From the NCBI GenBank assembly GCA_963837805.1, contig CAWIOU010000039.1, forward strand, positions 28,616 to 92,615: 64,000 nucleotides of DNA. Direction: 5' to 3'. The DNA is from Bog-756 sp963837805 (lineage in GTDB: Bacteria; Actinomycetota; Acidimicrobiia; Acidimicrobiales; RAAP-2). This document shows, piece after piece, positions 35,168 to 43,925 of this stretch. The notes under the pieces are model-generated. The model had not been told where the DNA came from. It did not search any database and saw nothing but the letters and a program-made list of their open reading frames with translations. The number at the start of each line of letters is the position of its first letter. Position 1 is the stretch's first letter. Made by a program: the position numbers and the translations under genes.

Positions 35168-36448
35168 CTACGAGGAACTGGCGGTGGTCGTCCCCGGGAT
35201 GTCCTCCCCGCAGAAGGTGTTGGAGGAGGCGGGCACGAAGCCGTCCTTCTGGGCCTTCATGATCCAGGTGCACTCCTTGGCCGGATCCTTCCCGAAGTCG
35301 GTGGCGAAGTCGAGGGGTTGCGGCAGCAGCCCGTTGGCGTCATAGGACGTGATGCTCCGGAGCTCCTTGATGACCTTGGCCCGGGTCGGGTTCGGTCCGG
35401 CCATTTCGAGGCCCTTGATCATCAGATCGGCCCCCGTCCATGACTCGTACTGGCCGAAGTTGGGGAACTGGTCCTTGGTGAAGTGGGAGTACTTCTGGAG
35501 GGCGGCGGACATCTGTCGCGTGCCCGCATTCGGCAAGTCGAACGGACGGAACAGCGAGAGGAAGTAGTAGCCCTGCACGTCCTTCCATACCGGCGAATTG
35601 ATCACCGTCGGCTCGTAGCCGGTGGCGAAGACGACGGCCTTGAGCTTCACGCCGGCTTGGGTGAGGGCAGTGGCCAGCGCGTAGTTGGAGTTGTCGTCGA
35701 GGGCAGGCACCATGGAGTCGATGTTGTGCTGCTTGGCGACCAGCGCCGTGCTGGTGAAGTCCACGCTCCCGAAGGGCACGGTGGTGTCCAGCACCCCGAC
35801 CTTGCCCCCGGCGGCCTTGAACGAACGCGCCGTGCTGATGGCCGACCGGCTGGATGACGGCGAGATGCTGTAGCCGTACGAGCCGAGCACCGTCCCGCCG
35901 TGGCTCTTGATGAAGTTTCCCAGCAGGGTGTTCACCGGGTACTTCGGATCGACACTTCCGTTGTCGGAGGCGAACATGTTCGTATAAGGCTTCGTGCCCC
36001 ACTCGGGCCCGTCGTCATAGGTGCCGGTCACCGGTACGCCCGCCTGTTGCGGGTACTTGGCGGCCAGGAAGAACAGGGGGCTCTGGGAGACGATACCGAA
36101 GGCCTTGGAGTCCGCGCTCTGTACCGCGGTGGCAATGAGCGTGGGGCTGGTCTGATCGTCGATGATCAGCGGCACCAGCTTGTGCCCGTTCACCCCACCC
36201 TCTGCATTCTGCAGCTGGATCCGGGCGTTGAAGCCGGCCGCCGACGTCCCGTTCTGGGATGCCCCCTCCCCGGTGAGGTCGGTGACGTAGGCAATGGTGA
36301 TCGGAGTACCCGTGGGAGACGATGTTCCCGATCCCGAGGAGGTCGTTGTCGTCGATGCAGAATTGCTGTTCGAGCATCCGGCCGCCACCAGGGGCAGGGT
36401 CACCGCCGCCATCAGTAAGACCTTGCTCATTTTCCGGCGTACGGGCAT
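35168..36448 (-). CDS. ABC transporter substrate-binding lipoprotein (branched-chain amino-acid type)
   Basis: A 426-residue periplasmic-binding protein of the LivJ/ANF-receptor fold. A lipoprotein signal occupies the first 24 or so residues (LLMAAVTLPLVAAGC, lipobox VAAGC), followed by a Ser/Thr-rich linker and ITIAYVTDLTGEGASQNG, the typical first strand. Family members in catabolic clusters bind aromatic or cyclic acids rather than leucine. ATG 36448 has GGAGG upstream. It is the last gene of the transporter unit and probably sets its substrate specificity. Confidence 0.9.
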   Translation of the reverse strand: MPVRRKMSKVLLMAAVTLPLVAAGCSNSNSASTTTTSSGSGTSSPTGTPITIAYVTDLTGEGASQNGTSAAGFNARIQLQNAEGGVNGHKLVPLIIDDQTSPTLIATAVQSADSKAFGIVSQSPLFFLAAKYPQQAGVPVTGTYDDGPEWGTKPYTNMFASDNGSVDPKYPVNTLLGNFIKSHGGTVLGSYGYSISPSSSRSAISTARSFKAAGGKVGVLDTTVPFGSVDFTSTALVAKQHNIDSMVPALDDNSNYALATALTQAGVKLKAVVFATGYEPTVINSPVWKDVQGYYFLSLFRPFDLPNAGTRQMSAALQKYSHFTKDQFPNFGQYESWTGADLMIKGLEMAGPNPTRAKVIKELRSITSYDANGLLPQPLDFATDFGKDPAKECTWIMKAQKDGFVPASSNTFCGEDIPGTTTASSS

Positions 36449-36548
36449 TGTTCCTCCAGGTTGGTTCCGCATGATTGGTTAGGCACTGACGTCGTTGTCG
36501 GCTTCGGCACCGAAAGGGTTCTGACCGGATACGGGTGGCGCGGCCCGG

Positions 36549-37295
36549 TCAACGTGCGGCATCCGATCCGGACGTCACCGTGGGCTCGGCCTCCCCCAGG
36601 TATCGATCGATGACCTCCTGCCCGGCATCGGATGCCGGACCTGACCAGCCGACCCGGCCGCGGGTCAGGATCACGCAACTGTCGGCCATGGACAGGGCCC
36701 GGTGCACGAACTGTTCGCTGAGCACGATGGTGATCCCTGACCTCCGGGCGACCTCGAGGCTCTCGAACACCGATTCGGTGATGAGCGGGGCGAGCCCGAG
36801 CGACAGCTCGTCGGCGATGATCAGCTTGGGTGAGACAGCAAAAGCCCTGGCCAACGCCAGCATCTGTTGTTCCCCGCCGGAGAGGCTCCCGGCCCGTTGC
36901 GAGAGGCGTGTGCCCAGCGCCGGAAATCGCTCCACGGCCCGTTCGATCGCTTCGCCCCGCTGCTGGCGCGGTTCCTGGGCCACCGCCATGCGCAGGTTGT
37001 CGGTGACCGAGAGGCCGGGAAAGATCCCACGCCCCTCGGGCACGTAGGTCAGCCCCATTCTTCGGACGCGATGGGCGGGGAGCCCGGTGATGTCCTTCCC
37101 GTCGAACAACACGCGACCGGCGGAAGGAGAGACAAGGCCCGAGACGGCACGGGCAAAGGTGCTCTTGCCGGCGCCGTTGGCACCCAGGACGGCGAGGACC
37201 GTCCCCGGTGGGACCTCGGTCGAAACGCCGAACAGCGCCTGCGACGGCCCGTATCGCACATCGAGGTCCTGTACCTCGAGGAGGGGCTGGGTCAT
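36549..37295 (-). CDS. livF: ABC transporter ATP-binding protein, LivF type
   Basis: A 248-residue ATPase with Walker A GANGAGKST, signature LSGGEQQMLALARA, and Walker B LIIADELSLGLAP, where the usual DEP reads DEL. YVPEGRGIFPGLSVTDNL is characteristic of LivF. The ATG overlaps the LivG stop by four bases. It energises import together with the LivG-type subunit; assembly is at the inner face of the membrane. The E of DEL after D is the catalytic glutamate, so activity is expected. Confidence 0.92.
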   Translation of the reverse strand: MTQPLLEVQDLDVRYGPSQALFGVSTEVPPGTVLAVLGANGAGKSTFARAVSGLVSPSAGRVLFDGKDITGLPAHRVRRMGLTYVPEGRGIFPGLSVTDNLRMAVAQEPRQQRGEAIERAVERFPALGTRLSQRAGSLSGGEQQMLALARAFAVSPKLIIADELSLGLAPLITESVFESLEVARRSGITIVLSEQFVHRALSMADSCVILTRGRVGWSGPASDAGQEVIDRYLGEAEPTVTSGSDAAR

Positions 37296-38188
37296 GCGTC
37301 CCGGTCCTTCACCCCGGCCCCGACATCGGGCGTTGCCGGTGGCGAGTCGACCACCGATCGCTGAGGCAGGGTGCCGTCGCCCAGATACGCAGCCCGGACG
37401 GCCGGATCGTTGCGGACCTCCTCGGGGGCCCCGGCGGCGATGCATTCTCCGAAATCGAGGACGACGACGGAATCGGAGAGGGCCAGGACCGCAGCCACGT
37501 CGTGCTCGACGATGACCACCGAGAGGCCTTGCTCGCTCTGGGCCACGATCCGCCTGAACACGGACAGCAGGTTCTCCGAACCGTTGAGGTCGAGCCCGGA
37601 GAGGGGCTCGTCCAGCAACAGCACGCGTGGCTCGCTGGCCAGGGCGCGGCCCACCTCGACCAGGCGCACCACGCCCAGCGGCAGCGCGGCCACCGGCGCC
37701 TTGGCCACTCGGGTCAGCCGCAGGAGGTCGAGCAACCCGTCCACCCGCTCGTTCTCCGCCGCCGAGGGCCGGAGGAGCGAGCGGGGGTCGACCATGTCCC
37801 GCCACAGCCGGCTCGGGGCGACGCGGGCCCGATGGGCGACCACCAGATGCTCTCGGACGGTCAGGCCCATGAACAGCTCAGGTTGTTGAAACGTCCGGGC
37901 CAGACCGCGTCTGGACCTCGACCGCACCGAGGCACGGGTCACATCCTCCCCCTGCAGCCACACCTGTCCGGCGTTGGGCCGCTGGAGGCCGGACAGCACG
38001 CCGAGGAGGGTCGACTTCCCCGCTCCGTTGGGCCCGACCAGACCGACGATGCGCCCGGGGCCGACCTCGAGGGATACATGGGAGAGCGCCTTGATCCCAC
38101 CGAAGTGGACCGAGACGTCCGTGGCCACCAGTGCCGGCGTACCCGCGGCGGCCGGTCCCGCCCCCCCGGCATCGGTCAGCGCCGTCAT
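37292..38188 (-). CDS. livG: ABC transporter ATP-binding protein, LivG type
   Basis: A 298-residue ATPase: Walker A GPNGAGKST, RGLARTFQQPELFMGLTVREHLVVAH (Q-loop region), a signature region reading LPLGVVRLVEVGRALA instead of LSxGxxR, Walker B VLLLDEPLSGLD. LivG proteins often have LPYGxQRxLEIARAL here, so the change of the central residues to GVVRL is notable but not clearly disabling. An N-terminal extension of about 18 residues is rich in Ala/Gly. It starts one base into the permease stop (TGATG), so translation is coupled. Confidence 0.9.
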   Translation of the reverse strand: MTALTDAGGAGPAAAGTPALVATDVSVHFGGIKALSHVSLEVGPGRIVGLVGPNGAGKSTLLGVLSGLQRPNAGQVWLQGEDVTRASVRSRSRRGLARTFQQPELFMGLTVREHLVVAHRARVAPSRLWRDMVDPRSLLRPSAAENERVDGLLDLLRLTRVAKAPVAALPLGVVRLVEVGRALASEPRVLLLDEPLSGLDLNGSENLLSVFRRIVAQSEQGLSVVIVEHDVAAVLALSDSVVVLDFGECIAAGAPEEVRNDPAVRAAYLGDGTLPQRSVVDSPPATPDVGAGVKDRDA

Positions 38189-40212
38189 CACGATGCGTGC
38201 TCCGCGATCATGGCCGTCGCCTCGAGGGAGGGAACGTCCGACGACTCGGTGCCGTCCAGATCACCGAGTTGCGGATCCTCGAGCTCGGCCGGCATCAGTT
38301 TCAACAACAGCCGCCGCAATCGCCGGCTCTGCTCGGCCAGCACCCCGTCGGGGTACCGGGCCGCCGAGATGGCGCCCAGACCGAAGAGCACCGGCAACAC
38401 GTTCGCCGTCCAGGTCGGGAGGTACGCCTGCGAGAGGGCGGGGAGCATGACGAAGGCGAGTCCGGCCACCAAGGCCGCCGCGTTCGACCGCACTCCGATC
38501 GTGACCAGCACGGCCAGCCAGACGATGCCGGCAAAGGTGGCGAACTCGCTGGGCTGGAAGGAGGTCTGGGCCACGGCGAGCAACCCTCCTCCGATGCCGG
38601 CGACGAGCGCGGCCAATCCGCCGGCGATCACTTTCATCTGCATGACGCTGATGCCCGACGTCCGGGCCCCCGCCTCGCTCCACCGGGCGGCATTGAGGGC
38701 CAGCCCGGTGGTCGATCGCCGGAAATTGACGATGAACAGGGCCACGAGGATGAAGGCCACCAGGCACAGGTAGGCAAAGGACCGGTCGCTCACCGCGAAC
38801 CCGGGCCGGGGGAGGGTCAGCCCGAGTCCCTGGTTCACGAAAGTCGGCAAGGTGAAAACAAGGTTCTCCATGAGGAGCCCGAAGGTCAGGGTGACCAGAG
38901 CCACGTACAGATCGCCGAGCCGGATACTCAGGAAGCCGACGATGACGCCCAGTACCAGGGCTACCAGGCCCCCGACGACGACGGCGCCGACGATCGGCCA
39001 GCCGTGGTTGTTGGCCAGTTGCGCCGTGGTCAGCGCTCCGACCCCGGCGAAGGTGATCTGGCAGAGCCATAGCATCCCGCCCTCCCCGGTGACGATCGTC
39101 CACGAAAGGAAGATCACGCCGTAGGCGAAGGCCTGCGCGGTCAGGCCCACCCAATACCCGCTGAGCATGAGGGGCAAGGCGACGGCGACGACCATGAGGG
39201 CGAGGGGGCCGGCGTACCTGCCGAAGAAATTCAGCGAGGCGGTCTCGACCACGCTCTCGGTGGACCCGGCCAGTCGGCTTTCACCCTGGGGGGTGATGGC
39301 CCGGTCCAGTGCGCCACCCCACACCTCGGTCTCCCCCACCCGTCCCCGGCGGACCAGGTTGTACAAGAGGACCACCGCGATCACCATGAAGGGGACGGCA
39401 TCGATGATCTCGCTGGTCCAGGCGCTGGCCGGCGGCAGGTAGCGCTGGAACAGCGAGGTGGCGATCCCCATCAGGAGTGCCACTCCGACCGCGACGGGCA
39501 GGTTCCGGAGCTTGGCGGCGACCACTGCCGCGAACGACGCCGCGATGAGCAGGGTGAAATTGTTCGGATCGAGCCCGATGATCGGTGCGGCGAGCACCCC
39601 GGCCAGGCCGGCGAAGAACGTGCTGACCGCCCAGACGCCGACCGAGATGGCCGTCGGGTTGGTGCCCGACAGGTCGGTCATCGCCGGTGAGTCCACCATC
39701 GCCCTCACCTTGAGACCGACGTCGGTGTATCGCAGGACCACGGCGCCGACCACCACGGTCACCAGCACACAGATATAGACGATGACCTGGTCCAATGTCA
39801 CCGGTACACCGAGGAAGTGAAAGACGTGCACCGGTTCGGGTGCCAGCCCCGGGGCCTGCTGGATGGGCTGGTCGCCGAAGATGAGCGTGGCCAGGGAGGG
39901 GATGGCGACCAGGAGACCGATCGTCGCCACCACCTTGATCAGCGGCGCGGCCAGACGCAGGTGCCGGAAGAGGACCGCGTACAGCAGCACCCCGAGGGCC
40001 GGTGCGGCGATGACGATGGAGACGATGGCGGCCAGGACGATCGACCAATTCTCCTGGGTGTGCAGGTAGTAGTAGAAGCGGGCGATGAAGTAGGCGAGAG
40101 CCCCGAAGGCGAAATTGAGGATCCCCGAGGACGTGTAGGTGATGACGAGCCCAGCGGATGCGATCGCGTAGATACCGCCGAGCACCAGACCGGCGATCAC
40201 GAATTGCAGCAC
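38188..40212 (-). CDS. Fused LivH-LivM ABC permease
   Basis: One chain of 674 residues holding both permease halves of a branched-chain amino-acid-type importer. The first half (about 1-290), LivH-like, has GGIYAIASAGLVITYTSSGILNFAFGA and many membrane segments; the second (about 330-620), LivM-like, has SYWVGLTAQAFAYGVIFLSW-like segments and LYVALVTLTFGLLMENLVF. A linker around residue 300 (VGETEVWGGALDRAI) is cytosolic. GTG 40212 has AAGGGGGAG before it. Fusion fixes a 1:1 ratio. It leads the four-gene importer (permease, LivG, LivF, binding protein). Confidence 0.92.
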   Translation of the reverse strand: MLQFVIAGLVLGGIYAIASAGLVITYTSSGILNFAFGALAYFIARFYYYLHTQENWSIVLAAIVSIVIAAPALGVLLYAVLFRHLRLAAPLIKVVATIGLLVAIPSLATLIFGDQPIQQAPGLAPEPVHVFHFLGVPVTLDQVIVYICVLVTVVVGAVVLRYTDVGLKVRAMVDSPAMTDLSGTNPTAISVGVWAVSTFFAGLAGVLAAPIIGLDPNNFTLLIAASFAAVVAAKLRNLPVAVGVALLMGIATSLFQRYLPPASAWTSEIIDAVPFMVIAVVLLYNLVRRGRVGETEVWGGALDRAITPQGESRLAGSTESVVETASLNFFGRYAGPLALMVVAVALPLMLSGYWVGLTAQAFAYGVIFLSWTIVTGEGGMLWLCQITFAGVGALTTAQLANNHGWPIVGAVVVGGLVALVLGVIVGFLSIRLGDLYVALVTLTFGLLMENLVFTLPTFVNQGLGLTLPRPGFAVSDRSFAYLCLVAFILVALFIVNFRRSTTGLALNAARWSEAGARTSGISVMQMKVIAGGLAALVAGIGGGLLAVAQTSFQPSEFATFAGIVWLAVLVTIGVRSNAAALVAGLAFVMLPALSQAYLPTWTANVLPVLFGLGAISAARYPDGVLAEQSRRLRRLLLKLMPAELEDPQLGDLDGTESSDVPSLEATAMIAEHAS

Positions 40213-40636
40213 CTTGCGCTCCCCCTTCTTGGCCGCTTGGAACCCGGTCTCCGACGGCCGGGTCCGAAGCTGATTGAGTCGGTTCTACCGACTGCTCGCG
40301 GCGACGTCGAACGTGGCCGCCGACCGTCTGCTGACCACCGCCGTCCGGTACGACCGTCCACTCACCGTGGTACCGATCACCGAAACGGATGCTCTCCGTC
40401 ACCGGAGGCTCCTCGGGGGAACCACCGATCCGGAACGGCGAGAGCAGTCACCATGACCAACCTGCGTGGCAAAGCATCCCCTTCTCTCAGTTCCGGAACC
40501 GGCCCGGACCACCTACCTCGGCTGTGCCAGAACACCGTATATCAGAAAAAGAGAGCTTGCTTGGTCAGGGTAAAGGATCCCGTTCCCCGGCGCTCTTCCG
40601 GGTCGCCCCACAATCCGGCCGTGGCCGGCACCGTGG
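40213..40636. other. 424-bp intergenic region upstream of the importer genes
   Basis: No gene supported. A low-GC patch around 40535-40580 (TATATCAGAAAAAGAG) stands out and may carry a minus-strand promoter for the importer. A tight dyad, AGTCGGT-TCT-ACCGACT, is at 40277-40293, 65 bases before the permease start. Confidence 0.6.
40277..40293. promoter_or_regulatory. AGTCGGT-TCT-ACCGACT dyad before importer
   Basis: Perfect 7-base arms with a 3-base centre. Candidate operator for the importer operon or a leader hairpin. Its ACCGAC arm recalls the ACCGGT-centred sites, but the centre differs, so it may belong to another regulator. Confidence 0.45.
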
Positions 40637-42262
40637 TCACGCCCGGTCCCGCTGCAGGAGCAGGACCCCCGACGGGGTCCCTCCCCCGGTGGTGACCACT
40701 GCGGTCGTCGGGTCGGCCACCTGGCGGTCACCCGCCTCGTGGCGGAGCTGCTTCACCGCCTCGTAGATGAAGCCGAACCCGTGGGTCCGGCCTTCGCTGA
40801 GCTGGCCCCCGTGGGGATTGACGGGGAGCTCGCCGTCCAACGCGATCCTCCGTCCTCCGTCGAGCCAGTCCTGGGCCTCTCCGAGTGCGCAGAACCCGAG
40901 GGCTTCGATCCACGAAACGGCGTTGAAGGTGAAGCCGTCGTAGACCAGAGCCAGATCCACGTCTCGTGGGCGGAGATCGGTCCTGGTCCAGAGGTGGGCG
41001 GCCTGGCCGAGCACCTGGGGCTCGTGGGTGACGGTGCCCTGGTCCCAGGAGATTCGTTCGAGGACCTGGGTGCCGACCGCCTCGATCCGTACCGCGGTGT
41101 GGGGGAGATCGCCCGCCACCGATGCGTCGGACACCACCACCGCGATCGACCCGTCGCAGGGAACATCGCAGTCGTACAGCCCGAACGGCGTCGTGATCGG
41201 ACGGGCCGTCATGTAGTCGTCCATCGTCATCGGCTGGCGATAGATGGCGGCCGGATTGCGGGCCGCGTTCTGCCGGCCGTTGAGGGCGATGAGCCCGAGC
41301 ATCTCACGGGTGGCGCCGTACCGGTGCATGTACTGATTGGCATTGGCCGCGATCCAGTTGGCCGCCGACAGGGCGCCGAAGGGAGCAAGCCACTGCTGGG
41401 CTCCGGAGGCCCGGCCGCCGCCGGCGGCCCGCAGGCCGAGCGTGGCGAATGTCGACTCCCACACGGTACGGAAGCACAGGACGTGGCGGCACAGCCCGTT
41501 GGCCACAGCCAGAGCGGCGGCGATGACCGCACCTCCCGGACCGGGGATGTCCCCGCCGCCGTTGATCCAGGTGGGATGGATGCGAAGGGCCTCCTCGACG
41601 GCGGTCACCCCTCCCTCGCTCATGCCCATCCCGACAAAGCCGGGATAGGTCGACAGTCCGTCGATGTCCTCGATGCTCAAGCCGGCGTCGGCCACCGCTT
41701 CGAGGCACGCATCGATGGTCAGCGACAAGGGGTTGACCATGAGCCTCCGACCGAGGGCCGACCGACCCACCCCGGAGAGCACGGCACGGTGCTCGAACCG
41801 CTCATCACTGATCGGTGGTCGGGGCACGGGCCGTTCGGGCGTCTCGAGGGGATCGACCGCGGTGCGGGCACCGGTGGGTTCGAACATGGGCAGCCACACG
41901 TCGTCGTGGTGCTCGAACCGGACGGCCACGTCGAGTCCGATGCGGACGTCGTCGACGTCGCACCCGACGATATTGGTGGTGAGCCGCACGGCCGGGTCCT
42001 CGGCCAGGGCCACCACGGCGATGGCATAGGGCGGGGGGAGGGCGGGGGTCCACTGGTGCTGGTTGATGGTGTACCCGACAACCGTGGCCCGACCGGAGAC
42101 GGGCGTCGGTTCCGACCAACGACTGCGGCACACCGGGCAGATGGGCACCGGGGGGTGGACGAACGTGCTGCAGTCGGAGCAGCGCTGGATGCGCAGCTGC
42201 CCGTCGGCGCCCGACGTCCAGAACCACTCGTTCCACGGGGTGAGCTCGGGGAGTGGCCTCAT
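40637..42262 (-). CDS. DUF35-thiolase fusion (Ltp2-like aldolase/lipid-transfer family)
   Basis: A 541-residue natural fusion. Residues 1-135 are a DUF35 domain: zinc ribbon with Cys28, Cys31, Cys42 and Cys45, then an OB-fold (TVVGYTINQHQWTPA). Residues about 155-541 are an SCP-x/Ltp2-like thiolase fold with VYDGFTFNAVSW, ALGFCALGEAQDW and LPVNPHGGQLSEG. At the usual nucleophile-Cys position the text is GGGDIPGPGGAV, without Cys. In steroid catabolism the Cys-less Ltp2 acts as a retro-aldolase with the DUF35 domain of ChsH2, here on one chain. It follows the D-aminoacylase-like gene, with starts at TTG 42280 or ATG 42262; the ATG is preferred. Aldolase activity is inference. Confidence 0.88.
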   Translation of the reverse strand: MRPLPELTPWNEWFWTSGADGQLRIQRCSDCSTFVHPPVPICPVCRSRWSEPTPVSGRATVVGYTINQHQWTPALPPPYAIAVVALAEDPAVRLTTNIVGCDVDDVRIGLDVAVRFEHHDDVWLPMFEPTGARTAVDPLETPERPVPRPPISDERFEHRAVLSGVGRSALGRRLMVNPLSLTIDACLEAVADAGLSIEDIDGLSTYPGFVGMGMSEGGVTAVEEALRIHPTWINGGGDIPGPGGAVIAAALAVANGLCRHVLCFRTVWESTFATLGLRAAGGGRASGAQQWLAPFGALSAANWIAANANQYMHRYGATREMLGLIALNGRQNAARNPAAIYRQPMTMDDYMTARPITTPFGLYDCDVPCDGSIAVVVSDASVAGDLPHTAVRIEAVGTQVLERISWDQGTVTHEPQVLGQAAHLWTRTDLRPRDVDLALVYDGFTFNAVSWIEALGFCALGEAQDWLDGGRRIALDGELPVNPHGGQLSEGRTHGFGFIYEAVKQLRHEAGDRQVADPTTAVVTTGGGTPSGVLLLQRDRA

Positions 42263-42272
42263 TTGATGGCGC

Positions 42273-43925
42273 TCAGGCAATTTCGGGCCGCATACCGGGA
42301 GGCCGGGCGAGGACGTCGAGCTGCACCTCTTCCAAACGGATGGGCTGGCCGTTGACGAGCACGTGACGGATCCCGCTCGGTTGCTCGGCGGTCAGTCGCT
42401 CACCTCCGGCGGGGAAGTCCCGGAGGCGCTTCGTCGGGCCCGGCGCCACCGTCGCCGGGTCGAAGACGCACACGTCACCCCAGTTGCCCTCTCGGAGGTA
42501 GCCCCTGCGGACGAACCCGAACATGTCGGCCGGTTCGCCGGTCAGCTTTCGGACCGCCCTCTCGAGCGGCATGATCCGGCCCTCACGGACCCATTTCCCG
42601 AGCAGATCGGTCGGGAGCGGTGCGTCGCACAGCTGGCCGACGTGGGCGCCGGCGTCGGACAGGCCCAGGACAACCCGCTCGTGGGTGAGCAGTTGGGTCA
42701 CGCTCGCCGGGTCGTCATTGGCGATGTAGATGCGGAACCGGGTGGCCAGGTCCTCGCTGACCGCCACCTCGCAGATGACATCGAGCGGGTCACAGCCCCG
42801 CTCCCGGGCCAGTGCGTCGACCCGACGACCCTCCAGCTCGGGGAACCGCTCGGACTCGGAGATCTCGCAGGTCTCCCAGCGCGGCTTCATCGGTTGCTGC
42901 TCGAGGTCCGCCGCCGCCCGGGCCCGCCACGCGGGATCGCGGTAGGCAGCGATGCGGGCGTCGCGATCCCGGTCCATGAGGTCGGCGAAGACTGAGCTCA
43001 CATTGAGGCTGAAGGGACTGTCCATGGTGAACTGCATGGTGAGGGGCCGGGGCGTGACCTGCGGCCACACCTGGGCGCCCCGTGCCGTGGCCTGGTCATG
43101 AAGATCGAGCTGGGGCTGGTGACGGCCTTCGGCCAGCGCGAACAACGGATAGGTGAACGGCCTCCCGATCTTGGCCTGGAACTCGTACATGTCGGCGTAG
43201 GTGCACTGCTCGCCCGCCGTGGCCAGCACGACACCCTTGCCCGTACTCCCGGCCGCCATGAACAGTGCTTCCACCTCCTCCCGTTCGGCGAAGCGACTGG
43301 GAACCGGAAGGCCGTCCATACCGCGGTGGGTGTAGGCGAAGCTGGTCGAGAACCCGGCTGCTCCCGCCTCGATCGCCTCCACCACGAGACGGCACATCTC
43401 CTGGATCTCCTCGGGCGTGGCCGCCCGTTGGTAGGCGGCGTCGCCCATCACGTACAGACGGAGCGAGCTGTGGCCGAGATAGCAGGCGAAGTTGAGCACG
43501 GTGCCGCGACTCCGGACCAGGTCCATGTACTCGAGATGGGTCTGGAAGTCCCAGACGATGCCCTCGGTCAGCGAGGCACCATCCATGTCCTCGACGTTCT
43601 CGAGCGTCTGCACGATCACGTCATGGTGTTCGGGACGGGTGGGAGCGATCGTGAACCCGCAGTTCCCGGCGACCACGGTGGTGACCCCCTGATACGACGA
43701 CGGCCTGAGGGCCGGGTCCCAGAAGACCTGGGCGTCGTAGTGGGTATGGATGTCGATGAACCCCGGAGCCACCACGCAGCCCGAGGCGTCGAGTTCGCGC
43801 TCGCCGTGCAGATTCTGGCCGATCTCTTCGATCACCCCGGCCTTGATCGTCACGTCGGCCAGGCGGCCGGGGTCGCCGGTCCCGTCGACCACGGTTCCGC
43901 CTCGGATCGCGATGTCAGCTGGCAT
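42273..43925 (-). CDS. Amidohydrolase, N-acyl-D-amino-acid deacylase family
   Basis: A 550-residue amidohydrolase. It begins DIAIRGGTVVDGTGDPG and has GFIDIHTHYDAQVFWDPALRPSSYQGVTTVVAGNCG (metal HxH and the D-aminoacylase-type NCG), VVLATAGEQC and LSDAGAHVGQLCDAP (catalytic D). The C-terminal end GDVCVFDPATVAPGP and RHVLVNGQPI is usual. ATG 43925 follows GGAGGTGGAG. The 5' end overlaps the upstream SDR by 11 bases. Family members cleave amides or cyclic imides/lactones; in mycobacterial-type clusters the true substrate is often unknown. Confidence 0.88.
   Translation of the reverse strand: MPADIAIRGGTVVDGTGDPGRLADVTIKAGVIEEIGQNLHGERELDASGCVVAPGFIDIHTHYDAQVFWDPALRPSSYQGVTTVVAGNCGFTIAPTRPEHHDVIVQTLENVEDMDGASLTEGIVWDFQTHLEYMDLVRSRGTVLNFACYLGHSSLRLYVMGDAAYQRAATPEEIQEMCRLVVEAIEAGAAGFSTSFAYTHRGMDGLPVPSRFAEREEVEALFMAAGSTGKGVVLATAGEQCTYADMYEFQAKIGRPFTYPLFALAEGRHQPQLDLHDQATARGAQVWPQVTPRPLTMQFTMDSPFSLNVSSVFADLMDRDRDARIAAYRDPAWRARAAADLEQQPMKPRWETCEISESERFPELEGRRVDALARERGCDPLDVICEVAVSEDLATRFRIYIANDDPASVTQLLTHERVVLGLSDAGAHVGQLCDAPLPTDLLGKWVREGRIMPLERAVRKLTGEPADMFGFVRRGYLREGNWGDVCVFDPATVAPGPTKRLRDFPAGGERLTAEQPSGIRHVLVNGQPIRLEEVQLDVLARPPGMRPEIA

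Noticed and set aside
32894..35443. 849-aa plus-strand open frame
   Set aside because: Antisense to the amidohydrolase, remnant and alcohol dehydrogenase. High GC makes such long shadow frames. No family motif is present.
36821..37030. Short minus-strand frame inside livF
   Set aside because: A shadow frame of the ATPase gene with no start context.
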